64,000 nucleotides of DNA from Novosphingobium nitrogenifigens DSM 19370 (GTDB lineage: Bacteria > Pseudomonadota > Alphaproteobacteria > Sphingomonadales > Sphingomonadaceae). Where the stretch lies: positions 647,929-711,928 of the forward strand of contig NZ_GL876926.1 in the NCBI RefSeq assembly GCF_000192575.1, written 5' to 3'. Numbering within the stretch: position 1 is the first letter of the stretch; each line of letters opens with the position of its first letter. Both the position numbers and the translations under genes were made by a program. Shown piece by piece: positions 54,156-62,973 of this stretch. Below the pieces are notes generated by a model. It saw nothing but the letters and a program-made list of their open reading frames with translations, was not told where the DNA came from and ran no database searches.

Positions 54156-55115
54156 ATGATGAAAGATCGCGATATTCTTCCTGACGTTTTGAAGGCGTTG
54201 GCGATAGTCGGCGTTGTCTTCATCCATCAGGAAGTGCCGTGGAAAGCGATATTCCGATATTGTGTTCCCGCCTTCATAGCGATCTCGGCGTTTTATATGG
54301 AACGCGGCTGGGCTCGCGGGGGAATGGACACCGCCCGGTTCTGGCGGCGGAATTTTCCGGTCTATGCGATTCCCTTTGTTTTCTGGAGTTTGCTTTACGC
54401 GGTTGTTTCCGGTGGCCCGCTCTTTTTCCGGAATGTCCCTATCCATACGCTGATCGGAAGTCAGTTCGGAGGGTTTGGATTCTCGGGGCAATACTATTTC
54501 ATCATCCTGTTTCAGGTCATTCTGCTCTTTCCGTTTTTCCGGAATGCACTGGATAGTCGGACCAAGGTCCTTGGGGCGATCGCGACAGGGTTCCTGTTCG
54601 ACTGGGCGATCGTCTATGGGTTCAGCCAGCACGAACTGCTCGAGAAGATCGGCTATCGCGTCGTCGTCTACTGGATTGGCTATGTCGCACTCGGCATCGC
54701 CTGTGCGCGCGGTTATCTGAAGGTGAGGACGTTGTGGCCCGCTCTTGCCGGATGTGTGGTGATGGCCCTGGCCTTGGTCGAACTGCGCGTGCTGCCCGAC
54801 CTTTGCGTCTATATCGCGCCATCGGTCACGATCGGAGCGAGCCTTCTCATCGTGACGGCATTTGGTCAGGCGAGCCTTGGCGCGATCGCGGAATCAAGAG
54901 CGGGGCAGGCCGTTCTCGCGTCGGTGCTCTATCTCGGGCAGAACAGCTTTGCCGTCTTTGTCAGCAACCGGTTGTTCCTCGATCTGGTGCACCGCAGTCT
55001 TCCGGGATGGAGCGCGGTTCCCGCCATTCCCGTCACGATCGCGATCCTGTGCGGCCTTGGGCTCGGGCTCGTGCTGGAACGGATCGGCCTTGGCCGGCTG
55101 GTCGGGAAACGCTGA
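54156..55115 (+). CDS. Acyltransferase-3 family membrane protein
   Basis: Codes for 319 residues with about ten hydrophobic helices. The start (DILPDVLKALAIVGVVFIHQ) has the conserved His of acyltransferase-3 (OafA/OpgC type) proteins in a variant context, and helices such as YYFIILFQVILLFPFF follow. Members move acyl groups onto extracytoplasmic sugars or peptides. The first 400 bp look less GC-biased than neighbours, which may hint at later acquisition. It lies 100 bp past the NylB-like gene behind a hairpin, so co-transcription is uncertain. ATG 54156 or 54159 may be the start. Confidence 0.8.
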   Translation: MMKDRDILPDVLKALAIVGVVFIHQEVPWKAIFRYCVPAFIAISAFYMERGWARGGMDTARFWRRNFPVYAIPFVFWSLLYAVVSGGPLFFRNVPIHTLIGSQFGGFGFSGQYYFIILFQVILLFPFFRNALDSRTKVLGAIATGFLFDWAIVYGFSQHELLEKIGYRVVVYWIGYVALGIACARGYLKVRTLWPALAGCVVMALALVELRVLPDLCVYIAPSVTIGASLLIVTAFGQASLGAIAESRAGQAVLASVLYLGQNSFAVFVSNRLFLDLVHRSLPGWSAVPAIPVTIAILCGLGLGLVLERIGLGRLVGKR

Positions 55116-55123
55116 CGCCGGAC

Positions 55124-55163
55124 ATGAGAAAACCCGGCCGCCGATGGCGACCGGGTTCCTCAT
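55124..55163. terminator. Bidirectional terminator between acyltransferase and OMP genes
   Basis: AACCCGG/CCGGGTT arms, extended by ATGAG/CTCAT and an inner CGCC/GGCG pair, form a long hairpin. On the minus strand it is followed by a T-rich stretch. It separates the convergent genes ending at 55115 and 55193. Confidence 0.75.
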
Positions 55164-55192
55164 TTCCACTCCCGCAGGGGAAAATCGCGGGA

Positions 55193-55780
55193 TCAGAAGT
55201 GATAGGCAACGCCCAGCAGGAGCTGGTGGCGGTCGAACTTGCCCGCACCTTCACTCAGGTTGGTGTAGCGATATTCCATGCGACCGGTGATGTGCTTGGT
55301 CACATACTGTTCGATACCGCCGCCCAGCATCCAGCCGTTCTGGCTACCCGAAACGTAGATCGGGGTTTCGGCGTTGATGATGGTGCTGGCGCGCACGTTG
55401 CTGTAACCGCCGCGCACATAGAGCAGGGTCTTGTCACGCAGCACGTAACCGGCGCGCAGCGACAGATCGACCGAACGCTTCGGGTCGACGGTGGTGGTGC
55501 CGTCGGTGATGTGCGAGTTGATCGGGAAGTTCACTTCGGCCTGGCCGCCGATGACGAAGTTCTTCAGGATGCGATAGTCCTGACCAACGAACACGCCCAG
55601 GGTGCCGGTGTCGCCGGTGCCGTACAGGTTCGTCGGGCCAACGCCGGTGCTCGGGTTGTTGACGCTGTTTTCTTCCCAGCCGCCTTGTGCACCGATGAAC
55701 GGGCCGTTGAAGGTCTTGGCATGAGCGTTGGCAGCAACCAGAGCGGCAGCCGTAGCTGCGAGATAAGCGATCTTCTTCAT
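55193..55780 (-). CDS. Small outer-membrane beta-barrel protein
   Basis: Codes for 195 residues from ATG 55780, with GGAGG (55786-55792 region) ahead. The signal peptide MKKIAYLAATAAALVAANAHA is textbook, and the mature part is alternating amphipathic beta-strands with Gly/Tyr/Asn turns, ending in His-Phe as outer-membrane proteins do. It fits the eight-stranded porin-like/OmpA-barrel family (Omp25-like). Function is probably structural or transport-related. It is convergent with the acyltransferase gene and isolated by terminators. Confidence 0.9.
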   Translation of the reverse strand: MKKIAYLAATAAALVAANAHAKTFNGPFIGAQGGWEENSVNNPSTGVGPTNLYGTGDTGTLGVFVGQDYRILKNFVIGGQAEVNFPINSHITDGTTTVDPKRSVDLSLRAGYVLRDKTLLYVRGGYSNVRASTIINAETPIYVSGSQNGWMLGGGIEQYVTKHITGRMEYRYTNLSEGAGKFDRHQLLLGVAYHF

Positions 55781-55967
55781 TTTCACGTCCTCCATGTTCC
55801 GGGCCGGTAACCGCGCCGGAGCGCGGTTTTGGGGGGGAGTGACCGTGACGATCCTGAAACATGCGTGTTTTGCGTCAGCGGTCCCGACCGGAACGGGACG
55901 CCAGATGGGCGCTTAAAAGGGTGATGAGAAGGTGCTCAAATTGTGACAGATTGTTGTCTATTTGATG

Positions 55968-56900
55968 TCAATCGGCGTGATGGGCATGGGTTGACCTGCG
56001 GCCAATTGGCCACAGGTGTGATGCCAGGAAGTCGATGAAACTGCGCACCGAGGGCAGGATCCCGCGCGGCAGCGGATAGACGAGATGCAGGCTATATTCG
56101 GGAGTCGACCACTCCGGCAGGACGTGGACGAGCGTGCCGTCGTCAAGCGCGCTCGCGACCACCGATTCCGGCAAAAGCGCAATGCCCGCTCCCGATGCGG
56201 CAGCCTCGAACTGGACATTCTGATCGTTGGTGACGAGTCGAGGCTGGGCTGCGACCCGCGCGTCACGACCGTCATCGGTGGTCAGTGCCCAGCGTACTTC
56301 GCCGTCATGCATGTCCTCGATCCGCGCGATCAACGGCAGGTGAGCCAGTATGTCGGGATGGTCCGGGGCAAAGACATGCCCAGCCGATGTCCGTCCGGTG
56401 ACAAGAATGCGGCGTACCCGACCGATTTCCCGGGCGACCAGACTCGACCCGGGCAGAGCCTCGACCATGGTGGTGAGGGCAAGGTCGAGATCGCTGTCGA
56501 GCGGATTGATCCAGCGGTCGCCATGTTCGACCACAACCGTGACTTTGGGGTGAGTGGCCAGATAATGGGGTAGAATGGGCGCAAGGTAGTTCTGCGCCAG
56601 CACCACCGAGCAGCCGATCCGCACGATCCCGGCGGGTTCCTTTTGCAATTCGGCGATACTTTCCATCGCGGCGCGCGCGCTGCCGAGCACAGCCTGGCAT
56701 CCGTGATAGAACCGTTGCCCGGCATCGGTCAGGGAAATGCTGCGGGTCGAACGATTGAGCAAGCGAACCCCGAGATTTTCTTCGAGCGAAGCGACGCAAC
56801 GGCTCAGGCGCGCCTTGTCGATGCCGGTGGCGCGTGCCGCAGCGGTAAAGCCGCCATGTTGCGCGACCGCTGCAAAATAGGAAAAGTCGTTAAGGTTCAT
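55968..56900 (-). CDS. LysR-family transcriptional regulator
   Basis: Codes for 310 residues. The N-terminal winged helix is clear (MNLNDFSYFAAVAQHGGFTAAARATGIDKARLSRCVASLEENLGVRLLNRSTR), followed by the periplasmic-binding-like effector domain. It resembles the DsdC/AaeR-type subgroup that regulates nearby or divergent oxidoreductases, but no such target is adjacent. The OMP gene downstream is on the same strand, and pyk lies upstream, 134 bp away, also on the minus strand. Confidence 0.93.
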   Translation of the reverse strand: MNLNDFSYFAAVAQHGGFTAAARATGIDKARLSRCVASLEENLGVRLLNRSTRSISLTDAGQRFYHGCQAVLGSARAAMESIAELQKEPAGIVRIGCSVVLAQNYLAPILPHYLATHPKVTVVVEHGDRWINPLDSDLDLALTTMVEALPGSSLVAREIGRVRRILVTGRTSAGHVFAPDHPDILAHLPLIARIEDMHDGEVRWALTTDDGRDARVAAQPRLVTNDQNVQFEAAASGAGIALLPESVVASALDDGTLVHVLPEWSTPEYSLHLVYPLPRGILPSVRSFIDFLASHLWPIGRRSTHAHHAD

Positions 56901-57034
56901 TCTCTTTCATCGCATTGCGCAAGCGGCGTGACGGGGCTTGCAAGCAAAACCCGTCGCTGTGCCCGTGCAGCTTTGGCAAAGACCAGTTTGCCCTGAGATG
57001 AAAGCAAATTCGAAAAATCGACACGTTCTACGGG

Positions 57035-58522
57035 TTATCCCCAGCTACGGAGGCGGCGCAGCTGGGGCGTCTTCTTGTGTACATGGTCTTCCATGCGGGC
57101 GAGCAGGACGTCGAGCCAGTCGAGCGCCTCGAGCAGGAACGGCCCCTTGTTCAGCATGACGCATTCGGCGCGCGCGGCCATCGCCGCATCGGTCAGTTCG
57201 CCGCGATTGGGCATGCCTTCCTTGACCAGATGTTCCATGACCTGGGTTGCCCAGATCACCGGAACCTGAGCCGCTTCTGCGATCCAGAGGATTTCCTCCT
57301 GCATTTCGGCAAGGCGGGCAAAGCCGATCTCGATGGCAAGATCCCCGCGCGCGATCATGACGGCAATCGGCTGGCGGGCGGCGGCGCGCACGATGATATC
57401 GGGAAGATGCTGCACGGCGCGCGCGGTTTCGATCTTGAGGACAAGCGCGATGGTGTTCCAGTCGTCGGGGCGCAGATGCGCCAGTTCCGCCTGCAACGTC
57501 GCGACGTCCTCTGCGGTCTGGACAAAGGAATAGTCGATGCCGTCGGCATGCGCGGCAACGAAAGGCAGGGCTTCGCGATCGGCGGGGGTAAGCGCGGGGA
57601 TGGACAAGTCGGTGTCGGGCAGATTGATACCCTTTTCCGGCTTGGGCTTCATGCCTTTGGCGCGGGTGCGATCGACCCGCGCGATCAGGGTGGCGCCGTC
57701 GGCGTCGAGGATGGTGCAGGCGATGCGCCCGTCGTCGATCAGCAGCCGTTCGCCTGCCCGCGCGGCGGCGATCGCTTCGGGAAGGGTGCAGGCAATGGTG
57801 AAATCGACCTTGCCCCAGGGTGTTGCGGGAACCTTTGTCTCGATCGCGTCGGGCGCGACTACGGCAATAAGGTCACCGTCATGCAGGCGGGTCGTCTTGC
57901 CGCGCGCGCGGATTTCCCCGGTGCGCAGTTTCGGTCCGGCCAGATCCATGAAAATCGCGAACGGCGGGCGCTCGTCCGTCTGGGCGGAGCGGGCATTGGT
58001 GATCATTGCGGCCCAGCGTTCGGGCGTGTCATGTGCGCAATTGATGCGCAGGGCTTCGATCCCGCGCTCGTTCAGATGAGCAAAGAAGTCCGGTTCCTCG
58101 GCCGCTTCGCTGGGGCACGTCACCATCATGGCGGCAAGGCGATTGTGGTGCACTGCGCCGAACAGGGCCTGGGCCCGGGTTTCGAGGCGTTCTTCTCCTT
58201 CGAAGAAAGTCGCTGCGGTGACGGCCCCTTCGTCCTGATCCCCGGCGAGCACGGCGAGGGCATGACGGACTGCGCGCAGGGCGGGCATGACGCGGCTTTC
58301 GAGGCGGCCGAGCGAGGAAAGTCCGAGCGGCATCAGCGCGCGTTGCAGCTCGCGCAAGTCATGACGGCGCAAGGCGAGATAGGCGGCGAGGTTTTCCGCG
58401 CTCGCCTTGAAATCCGGGCGGATGTCCCACGGCTCCCAACGGGCGAGAATCGCGTGGGAGTCGCGCTCCACATTGTCGATCAGCGCGTCGATCTGGGTGA
58501 GCAGTGTGGTCGGATCGGACAT
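57035..58522 (-). CDS. pyk: Pyruvate kinase, atypical (N-terminal extension, no C-terminal domain)
   Basis: Codes for 495 residues from ATG 58522. About 125 extra N-terminal residues, mostly helical, precede the TIM barrel. Catalytic motifs are recognisable: RINCAHD (159-165), MDLAGPKLRTG (192-202), LVLKIE with the catalytic Lys, IARGDLAIEIG and PVIWATQVMEHL. The usual C-terminal allosteric domain is absent. Lys198 replaces the Glu of GPEIRTG, the change known from potassium-independent pyruvate kinases, and the Ser of NFSHG and the Thr after Asp193 that bind the cation are also changed. It should convert PEP and ADP to pyruvate and ATP. It is divergent from the iron receptor, with 151 bp between starts. 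Confidence 0.88.
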   Translation of the reverse strand: MSDPTTLLTQIDALIDNVERDSHAILARWEPWDIRPDFKASAENLAAYLALRRHDLRELQRALMPLGLSSLGRLESRVMPALRAVRHALAVLAGDQDEGAVTAATFFEGEERLETRAQALFGAVHHNRLAAMMVTCPSEAAEEPDFFAHLNERGIEALRINCAHDTPERWAAMITNARSAQTDERPPFAIFMDLAGPKLRTGEIRARGKTTRLHDGDLIAVVAPDAIETKVPATPWGKVDFTIACTLPEAIAAARAGERLLIDDGRIACTILDADGATLIARVDRTRAKGMKPKPEKGINLPDTDLSIPALTPADREALPFVAAHADGIDYSFVQTAEDVATLQAELAHLRPDDWNTIALVLKIETARAVQHLPDIIVRAAARQPIAVMIARGDLAIEIGFARLAEMQEEILWIAEAAQVPVIWATQVMEHLVKEGMPNRGELTDAAMAARAECVMLNKGPFLLEALDWLDVLLARMEDHVHKKTPQLRRLRSWG

Positions 58523-58609
58523 CGCGGGCCTTTCATGGTGGGGTGAAACCGCAGTTTTTGGCGATTTTCGGCAGGATGAGGGGTTTCCGGAGCCGGATTT
58601 GTCATTTTC

Positions 58610-58632
58610 GTATTGCGAAGCAGTCGCAATAC
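58610..58632. promoter_or_regulatory. Perfect inverted repeat between pyk and receptor gene
   Basis: GTATTGCGA and TCGCAATAC are exact inverted copies separated by AGCAG. The half-site TTGCGA recurs in the motif at 58647-58662. The position between divergent starts suggests an operator, perhaps for Fur or another iron regulator, but this is unproven. Confidence 0.55.
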
Positions 58633-58646
58633 CGTATGAGGGTTCC

Positions 58647-58662
58647 TGATAATCATTCGCAA
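58647..58662 (+). promoter_or_regulatory. Fur-box-like sequence upstream of the iron-type receptor
   Basis: TGATAATCATTCGCAA resembles the GATAATGATAATCATTATC Fur consensus core (ATAATCAT) 11 bp before the start codon at 58674. With the TonB receptor of siderophore type this suggests iron repression. Only about half of the full palindrome is well matched. Confidence 0.5.
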
Positions 58663-58673
58663 CAGGGGAACTC

Positions 58674-61115
58674 ATGCAGACATCGCTCTCTTCGGCCGAC
58701 GCCAGGACGTCCGGCCATGCCGCGCGAACCGGCGTTCAGCGCCCTGCAGCTCTTTCCACCGGCATGGCGATCGGGGCGATCGGCCTCTTCGCTCCGGTCT
58801 TTCCTGCGGCGGCGGCAACACCCGAAGCGACGCCTGCCGATCCGCAGGCCCAGACGACGCACAACCAGGCCGAGCTTGGCGCGGTCACGGTGACCGATAC
58901 CGTCGTCGTCGAAGGCAGCTATCGTGCCGACCGTCTGTCCTCGTCCAAGGCAACCGCCGACCTCGTCGATACGCCGCGCAGCGTGACCGTGCTCACGCGC
59001 CAGCTTCTCGACGACACGCATTCGACCACGCTGGCCGAAGCGCTGCGCATGGTGCCGGGGATCACGCTCGGGGCTGGTGAAGGCGGCAATCCGCTCGGCG
59101 ACCGTCCGTTCATTCGCGGCTCTGACAGCTCGAACGCGATCCATATCGACGGCCTGACCGATATCGCTGCGCAGACCCGCGAGACGTTCGACGTGGAATC
59201 GGTCGAAGTGGTCAAGGGGTCGGACGGGATCACCAACGGGTCGGGCAATGCCGCCGGTTCGATCAATATCGTGTCCAAGGCGCCCGAAGAGCATCGCTTC
59301 GTCGCGGTCGAAGGGGATGTCGGCAGCGCGGCCTATCGCCGTTTCACCATCGACGTGAACCAGCCGCTGACGTCCACCATCGGCCTGCGCATCAATGCGA
59401 TGAGCCATGACCAGAACGTTTCGGGCCGCGCCGTAACCTGGCAACGCCGCTGGGGCATCGCGCCGTCGTTGACGATCGGGATGGGGACGCCGACACGGGT
59501 CACGCTCGACTGGTATCACCTCAATACCGCAGAGCTGCCCGACGAAGGCATTCCCTATACCAGGGCTGCAAGCTCGCTCAGCTCGGGCGTGACCGAAGTC
59601 GCGCCGCTCGGCACCGACGCATTCGCCACCGCCAATGGGCAGACCGTGACCCGTTCGCGCGACACGTTCTATGGTCTTGCCAATCGCGATTTCCGGCGCA
59701 CGCTGACCGATGCGGCGACCGTGCGGGTGGCCCATGACCTCGGCGGGGGTTTCCAGCTCACCAACGCGACGCGCTATTCGCATGTAAACCAGGAATACCT
59801 GTGGACGCTGCCCGATGACTCCAAGGGCAACGTCTATGCTTACGGCACTGTCTCGCGCCGGGTGAACAGCCGCTATTCGCGCCAGACCGGCGTCGTCGAT
59901 CAGCTGGCCGTTAACGGCAAGTTCGACACCGGCCCGCTCAAGCACAGCCTGGCCGCCGCGTTCGAATACAACTGGCAGAAATCGGGCTACGGCTCCTATT
60001 ACGCGGATTCGAGCCGCACTGCGTTGCCGTTGGCGATTGCCTGTCCGACCGCGACCAGCGGGACCAACGCGATCTGCACCAGTGCGTCCAATCCCAATCC
60101 CTATGACCAGTGGACGGGCGGATGGGTCATGGGCTCGCCCCAGACGATGACGCTGGCCAACTGGACGACGCTTTCGGCTTCGGTCTACGACACCATTTCG
60201 ATCGGCGACAAATGGAAGATCAATCTGGGCGGGCGTTACGATCACTTCGTGACCCATGCCAGTGCTGCGCTTTCGGCGACGTCGACGGCCCAGCGCACCT
60301 GGGCACGGCGACAGGACGACCTGTTCACCTATCAGGCCGGGCTCGTCTACAAGCCACGTCCGAACGGCAGCGTCTATTTCAGCACGGCGACGTCGGTCAT
60401 CGCTCCGGGTTCGTTCCTGGCGCAGGGTTCGGAAGACAATGCCTTTGTCTCGTCGACCACGACCATCGATCCCAGCGCGCTCAAAGTGCAGCACACCACG
60501 TCCTATGAACTGGGCACCAAGTGGAACTTCTTCGGCGACGGGCTGAGCGTCACCGCCGACATCTTCCAGACCCGGACGACCAATGCGCGCACCACCGACG
60601 CGGGTGGCTTTGTCTCCAACGTCGGGATCAAGCGCGTGCGCGGCTTCGAAGCCAGCGTCTCGGGCAATGTGACCGACAAGTGGAGCCTGTTCGGCGGATA
60701 TGCGCATACGCCTTCGGTTATTACCGACGGTGGTTACACGCTTGTTGCAGGGGCCTATGTCCCGGCGGCCAGCACCGGTCGCCGCGCGCCCAATACGCCG
60801 ATGGACAGCATGACGCTGACCAGCCAGTACAAGATCACGCCCCGTTTTACTCTGGGCGGCAGCGCGATCTTCAACTCGAAGGTCTATGGCGGTTTTGCCT
60901 ATGGCTCGAATGCGTCGGTCGTCCGCGGCGTCTATGTCCCGTCGTACTGGCGCTTTGACGCCAACGCGAGCTACCGTCCGACCAACCACATCACGATCAA
61001 GCTCGATGCGCTGAACCTGACCGACAAGCTTTATTACGATCAGGCCTATGCCAGCCACTATGCCCACCAGGCGGCAGGGCGGACGATCATCGGTTCGGTC
61101 GCGTTCAAGTACTGA
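58674..61115 (+). CDS. TonB-dependent siderophore receptor (catecholate/Fiu-like)
   Basis: Codes for 813 residues. A long signal sequence (about 1-48, FPAAAA) is followed by the plug with LVDTPRSVTVLTRQLLDDTHSTTLAEALRMVPGITLGAGEGGN, a form typical of the catecholate siderophore receptor Fiu group, then VEVVKGSDGITNGSGNAAGSINIVSK and a barrel ending Phe-Lys-Tyr. It probably imports a ferric siderophore. AGGGGA precedes ATG 58674. A Fur-like site and an inverted repeat lie upstream. A Sel1 protein and TonB follow, a common iron-uptake grouping. Confidence 0.93.
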   Translation: MQTSLSSADARTSGHAARTGVQRPAALSTGMAIGAIGLFAPVFPAAAATPEATPADPQAQTTHNQAELGAVTVTDTVVVEGSYRADRLSSSKATADLVDTPRSVTVLTRQLLDDTHSTTLAEALRMVPGITLGAGEGGNPLGDRPFIRGSDSSNAIHIDGLTDIAAQTRETFDVESVEVVKGSDGITNGSGNAAGSINIVSKAPEEHRFVAVEGDVGSAAYRRFTIDVNQPLTSTIGLRINAMSHDQNVSGRAVTWQRRWGIAPSLTIGMGTPTRVTLDWYHLNTAELPDEGIPYTRAASSLSSGVTEVAPLGTDAFATANGQTVTRSRDTFYGLANRDFRRTLTDAATVRVAHDLGGGFQLTNATRYSHVNQEYLWTLPDDSKGNVYAYGTVSRRVNSRYSRQTGVVDQLAVNGKFDTGPLKHSLAAAFEYNWQKSGYGSYYADSSRTALPLAIACPTATSGTNAICTSASNPNPYDQWTGGWVMGSPQTMTLANWTTLSASVYDTISIGDKWKINLGGRYDHFVTHASAALSATSTAQRTWARRQDDLFTYQAGLVYKPRPNGSVYFSTATSVIAPGSFLAQGSEDNAFVSSTTTIDPSALKVQHTTSYELGTKWNFFGDGLSVTADIFQTRTTNARTTDAGGFVSNVGIKRVRGFEASVSGNVTDKWSLFGGYAHTPSVITDGGYTLVAGAYVPAASTGRRAPNTPMDSMTLTSQYKITPRFTLGGSAIFNSKVYGGFAYGSNASVVRGVYVPSYWRFDANASYRPTNHITIKLDALNLTDKLYYDQAYASHYAHQAAGRTIIGSVAFKY

Positions 61116-61137
61116 CGTGAAAGCAGGGCCCGAGATT

Positions 61138-61923
61138 ATGGAAAAGGATCTGTCGGCAGAACAGTGGCGGTTGCTGCTGGCAGGTCCTCCCGGGGACCTC
61201 GCCAAGGCGCTCTTCGGAGCGGCCGAGGCGGGGGACCCGCTTGCGCAGTTGATCTACGGGCAATGCCTGCTCGACGGGAATGGAGTGGCGGCCGATGCGC
61301 AGGCCGCCTTTCTCCATTTTCACCGGGCCGCGCAAGCCGGGCTCGCCGAAGCAATGAACATGGTCGGGCGCTGTTTCGATCAGGGCTGGGGTGTGCCCGT
61401 CCTGCCCGAAGAGGCCGCCCGATGGTTCGAACGCGCGGCAGAGGCGGACCTCGATTGGGGCCTCTATAATTTCGCGACCATGCTGGCGCTGGGGCGGGGT
61501 GTGGCGATGGATCGGGAACGGGCGCTCGGCTTGTTCCGGCGTGCCGCGTCGCGCGGCCATGCCAAGTCCGCAAACATGGTCGGCAGCTTTCACGAAGACG
61601 GCTGGAGCGTGCCGGTCAACCGCGCGCTGGCGGCCTATCACTATGCCCGCGCGGCCGAAGGCGGCGATTTTCGCGGGGCCTTCAACCATGCCCGGATGCT
61701 GGCCGAAGACGGCAAGGCGGACAAGGCGCTGCACTGGCTCGACCGCGCGCGCGATCTTGCCCAATCGTGCGGGAACGTTCGTTTCCTGGGGCAGATGGCG
61801 GCTTGGCTGGCTGGACGCGAAGAGGCCGAATTCCGCGCTCTTTCTGCTGAATTCAAAGAGTTTTCATTGAAATCGGATGAGGGCTTTACCCACAACTTTG
61901 AAACTGCTAATGACTCGCAATAA
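61138..61923 (+). CDS. Sel1-like repeat (TPR) protein
   Basis: Codes for 261 residues from ATG 61138; a GTG at 61117 is an alternative. At least four Sel1 repeats are visible from about residue 28, for example GDPLAQLIYGQCLLDGNGV, GLAEAMNMVGRCFDQGWGV, LDWGLYNFATMLALGRGV and GHAKSANMVGSFHEDGWSV. These make a helical scaffold for protein contact. It lies 22 bp after the siderophore receptor and 32 bp before tonB. Sel1 proteins recur next to Fiu/PiuA-type receptors, often with a PiuC-type hydroxylase that is missing here. Confidence 0.88.
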   Translation: MEKDLSAEQWRLLLAGPPGDLAKALFGAAEAGDPLAQLIYGQCLLDGNGVAADAQAAFLHFHRAAQAGLAEAMNMVGRCFDQGWGVPVLPEEAARWFERAAEADLDWGLYNFATMLALGRGVAMDRERALGLFRRAASRGHAKSANMVGSFHEDGWSVPVNRALAAYHYARAAEGGDFRGAFNHARMLAEDGKADKALHWLDRARDLAQSCGNVRFLGQMAAWLAGREEAEFRALSAEFKEFSLKSDEGFTHNFETANDSQ

Positions 61924-61955
61924 GTGATCCCGGGTAACCCCGTGAAAGGCGTGTC

Positions 61956-62789
61956 ATGATGGCTCAGCAGTCGGTTTCTCCCAGCTTTTCGCCGAACATT
62001 TCGTTCGTGCCGTCCCTCGGCAAGAGCGAAACGGGCGGGACACGGGCGAAGCCGCATCGTGCGCTTGCACAGGGTGGAAATGCCCGTGCCGAGGCGCTGG
62101 TCGCCGGATTTCGCAAGCAGCTCGAACGCGGTGGGGCAGGGCTCGTTTCCGCCCTCGTTGTCGGGGGCCTCTTTTCCGCGCTGGTCTTCATCGGCGCCGG
62201 CCCGATGGTGAGCGAACGTCATCGCTCCGAGATCGTTTCGGTCTCGCTGATGTCGCAGCAGAGCGCGCCCAAGCCTGCTCCCGCCAAGGCACAGGAAAAG
62301 CCTGCCGCCGCGCAGCCCCATGCCGCCACGGCCCCGGTCCCCGCACCGGTTCAGGCCGCGGCCCAGCCGACTGCCGCAACGCCGCAGCCGCTTGCACTCG
62401 CGCCGTCGCAGGTGTCGGCACCCGCTGCTGCGGCTGCACCGGCTCCGGCCCCTGCCGCCGCTTCGGGTTCGGCTTCGGCGGCCCCTGTTGCGCCGAGCGG
62501 TCCTGTTGATGGCGGTGATCTGTCGGCGCGTCTGGTTTCGTTCAAGGCGCCTTCCTATCCGATGGAATCGCGCCGCCAGCATGAACAGGGAACCGTTTTC
62601 CTGCGCCTGCTCGTCGACACCGAAGGGCATGTTTCGGAGATCGGCATCGATCGTTCGAGCGGGTCGAGCCGTCTCGACAAGGCTGCGCTCGATGCCGTCC
62701 GGCACTGGCGCTGGGCTCCGATGATGGTGCGCGGCGAAGCGGTGATGGTGCGCGGCGTCGTCAAGATTCCCTTCGTCCTGCAGGGTTGA
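61956..62789 (+). CDS. tonB: TonB energy transducer
   Basis: Codes for 277 residues. A cytosolic N-terminus of about 50 residues, one membrane helix (AGLVSALVVGGLFSALVFIG, about 61-80), a Pro/Ala-rich periplasmic spacer (about 100-195) and a C-terminal TonB domain (ARLVSFKAPSYPMESRRQHEQGTV ... GSSRLDKAALDAVRHWRW) are present. It couples the proton gradient, through ExbB/ExbD, to receptors. No exbBD genes lie here. It is likely co-transcribed with the siderophore receptor and Sel1 genes. Confidence 0.93.
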   Translation: MMAQQSVSPSFSPNISFVPSLGKSETGGTRAKPHRALAQGGNARAEALVAGFRKQLERGGAGLVSALVVGGLFSALVFIGAGPMVSERHRSEIVSVSLMSQQSAPKPAPAKAQEKPAAAQPHAATAPVPAPVQAAAQPTAATPQPLALAPSQVSAPAAAAAPAPAPAAASGSASAAPVAPSGPVDGGDLSARLVSFKAPSYPMESRRQHEQGTVFLRLLVDTEGHVSEIGIDRSSGSSRLDKAALDAVRHWRWAPMMVRGEAVMVRGVVKIPFVLQG

Positions 62790-62792
62790 CCC

Positions 62793-62829
62793 TCGAAAGG
62801 CCGGTTTGGCTTGACTCACCGGCCTTCGA
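62793..62829 (+). terminator. Hairpin after tonB
   Basis: TCGAA-GGCCGGT pairs with ACCGGCCTTCGA (one bulged A, 12-base loop) just past the tonB stop. There is no U tract. It is a plausible end of the receptor-Sel1-tonB unit. Confidence 0.5.
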
Positions 62830-62973
62830 TGTGATCTGCCTGCAGGTCTGAGCCGGAACGCAAGTTTCGGCGGCGGCACCGGCCCGTTCCTCCATCAGAC
62901 TGCCTTGTCGGCGGATGCCGTTGGGCAGTCTGGTGGGAGAGAGGGTCGGTGCCGTTCAGATTCCGGGCGGTTC

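Noticed and set aside
41285..55115. Idea that the hyu-NylB region is a recently inserted island
   Set aside because: Base composition is close to the flanks, and no transposase, integrase or direct repeats border it; only the acyltransferase start looks slightly different.
57077..58546. 489-codon open frame antisense to pyk
   Set aside because: Pyruvate kinase motifs are on the minus strand; the plus frame is Gly/Asp/His-rich without features.
58653..61205. 850-codon open frame antisense to the siderophore receptor
   Set aside because: Low-motif, Arg-rich shadow frame; it extends beyond the receptor only by chance.
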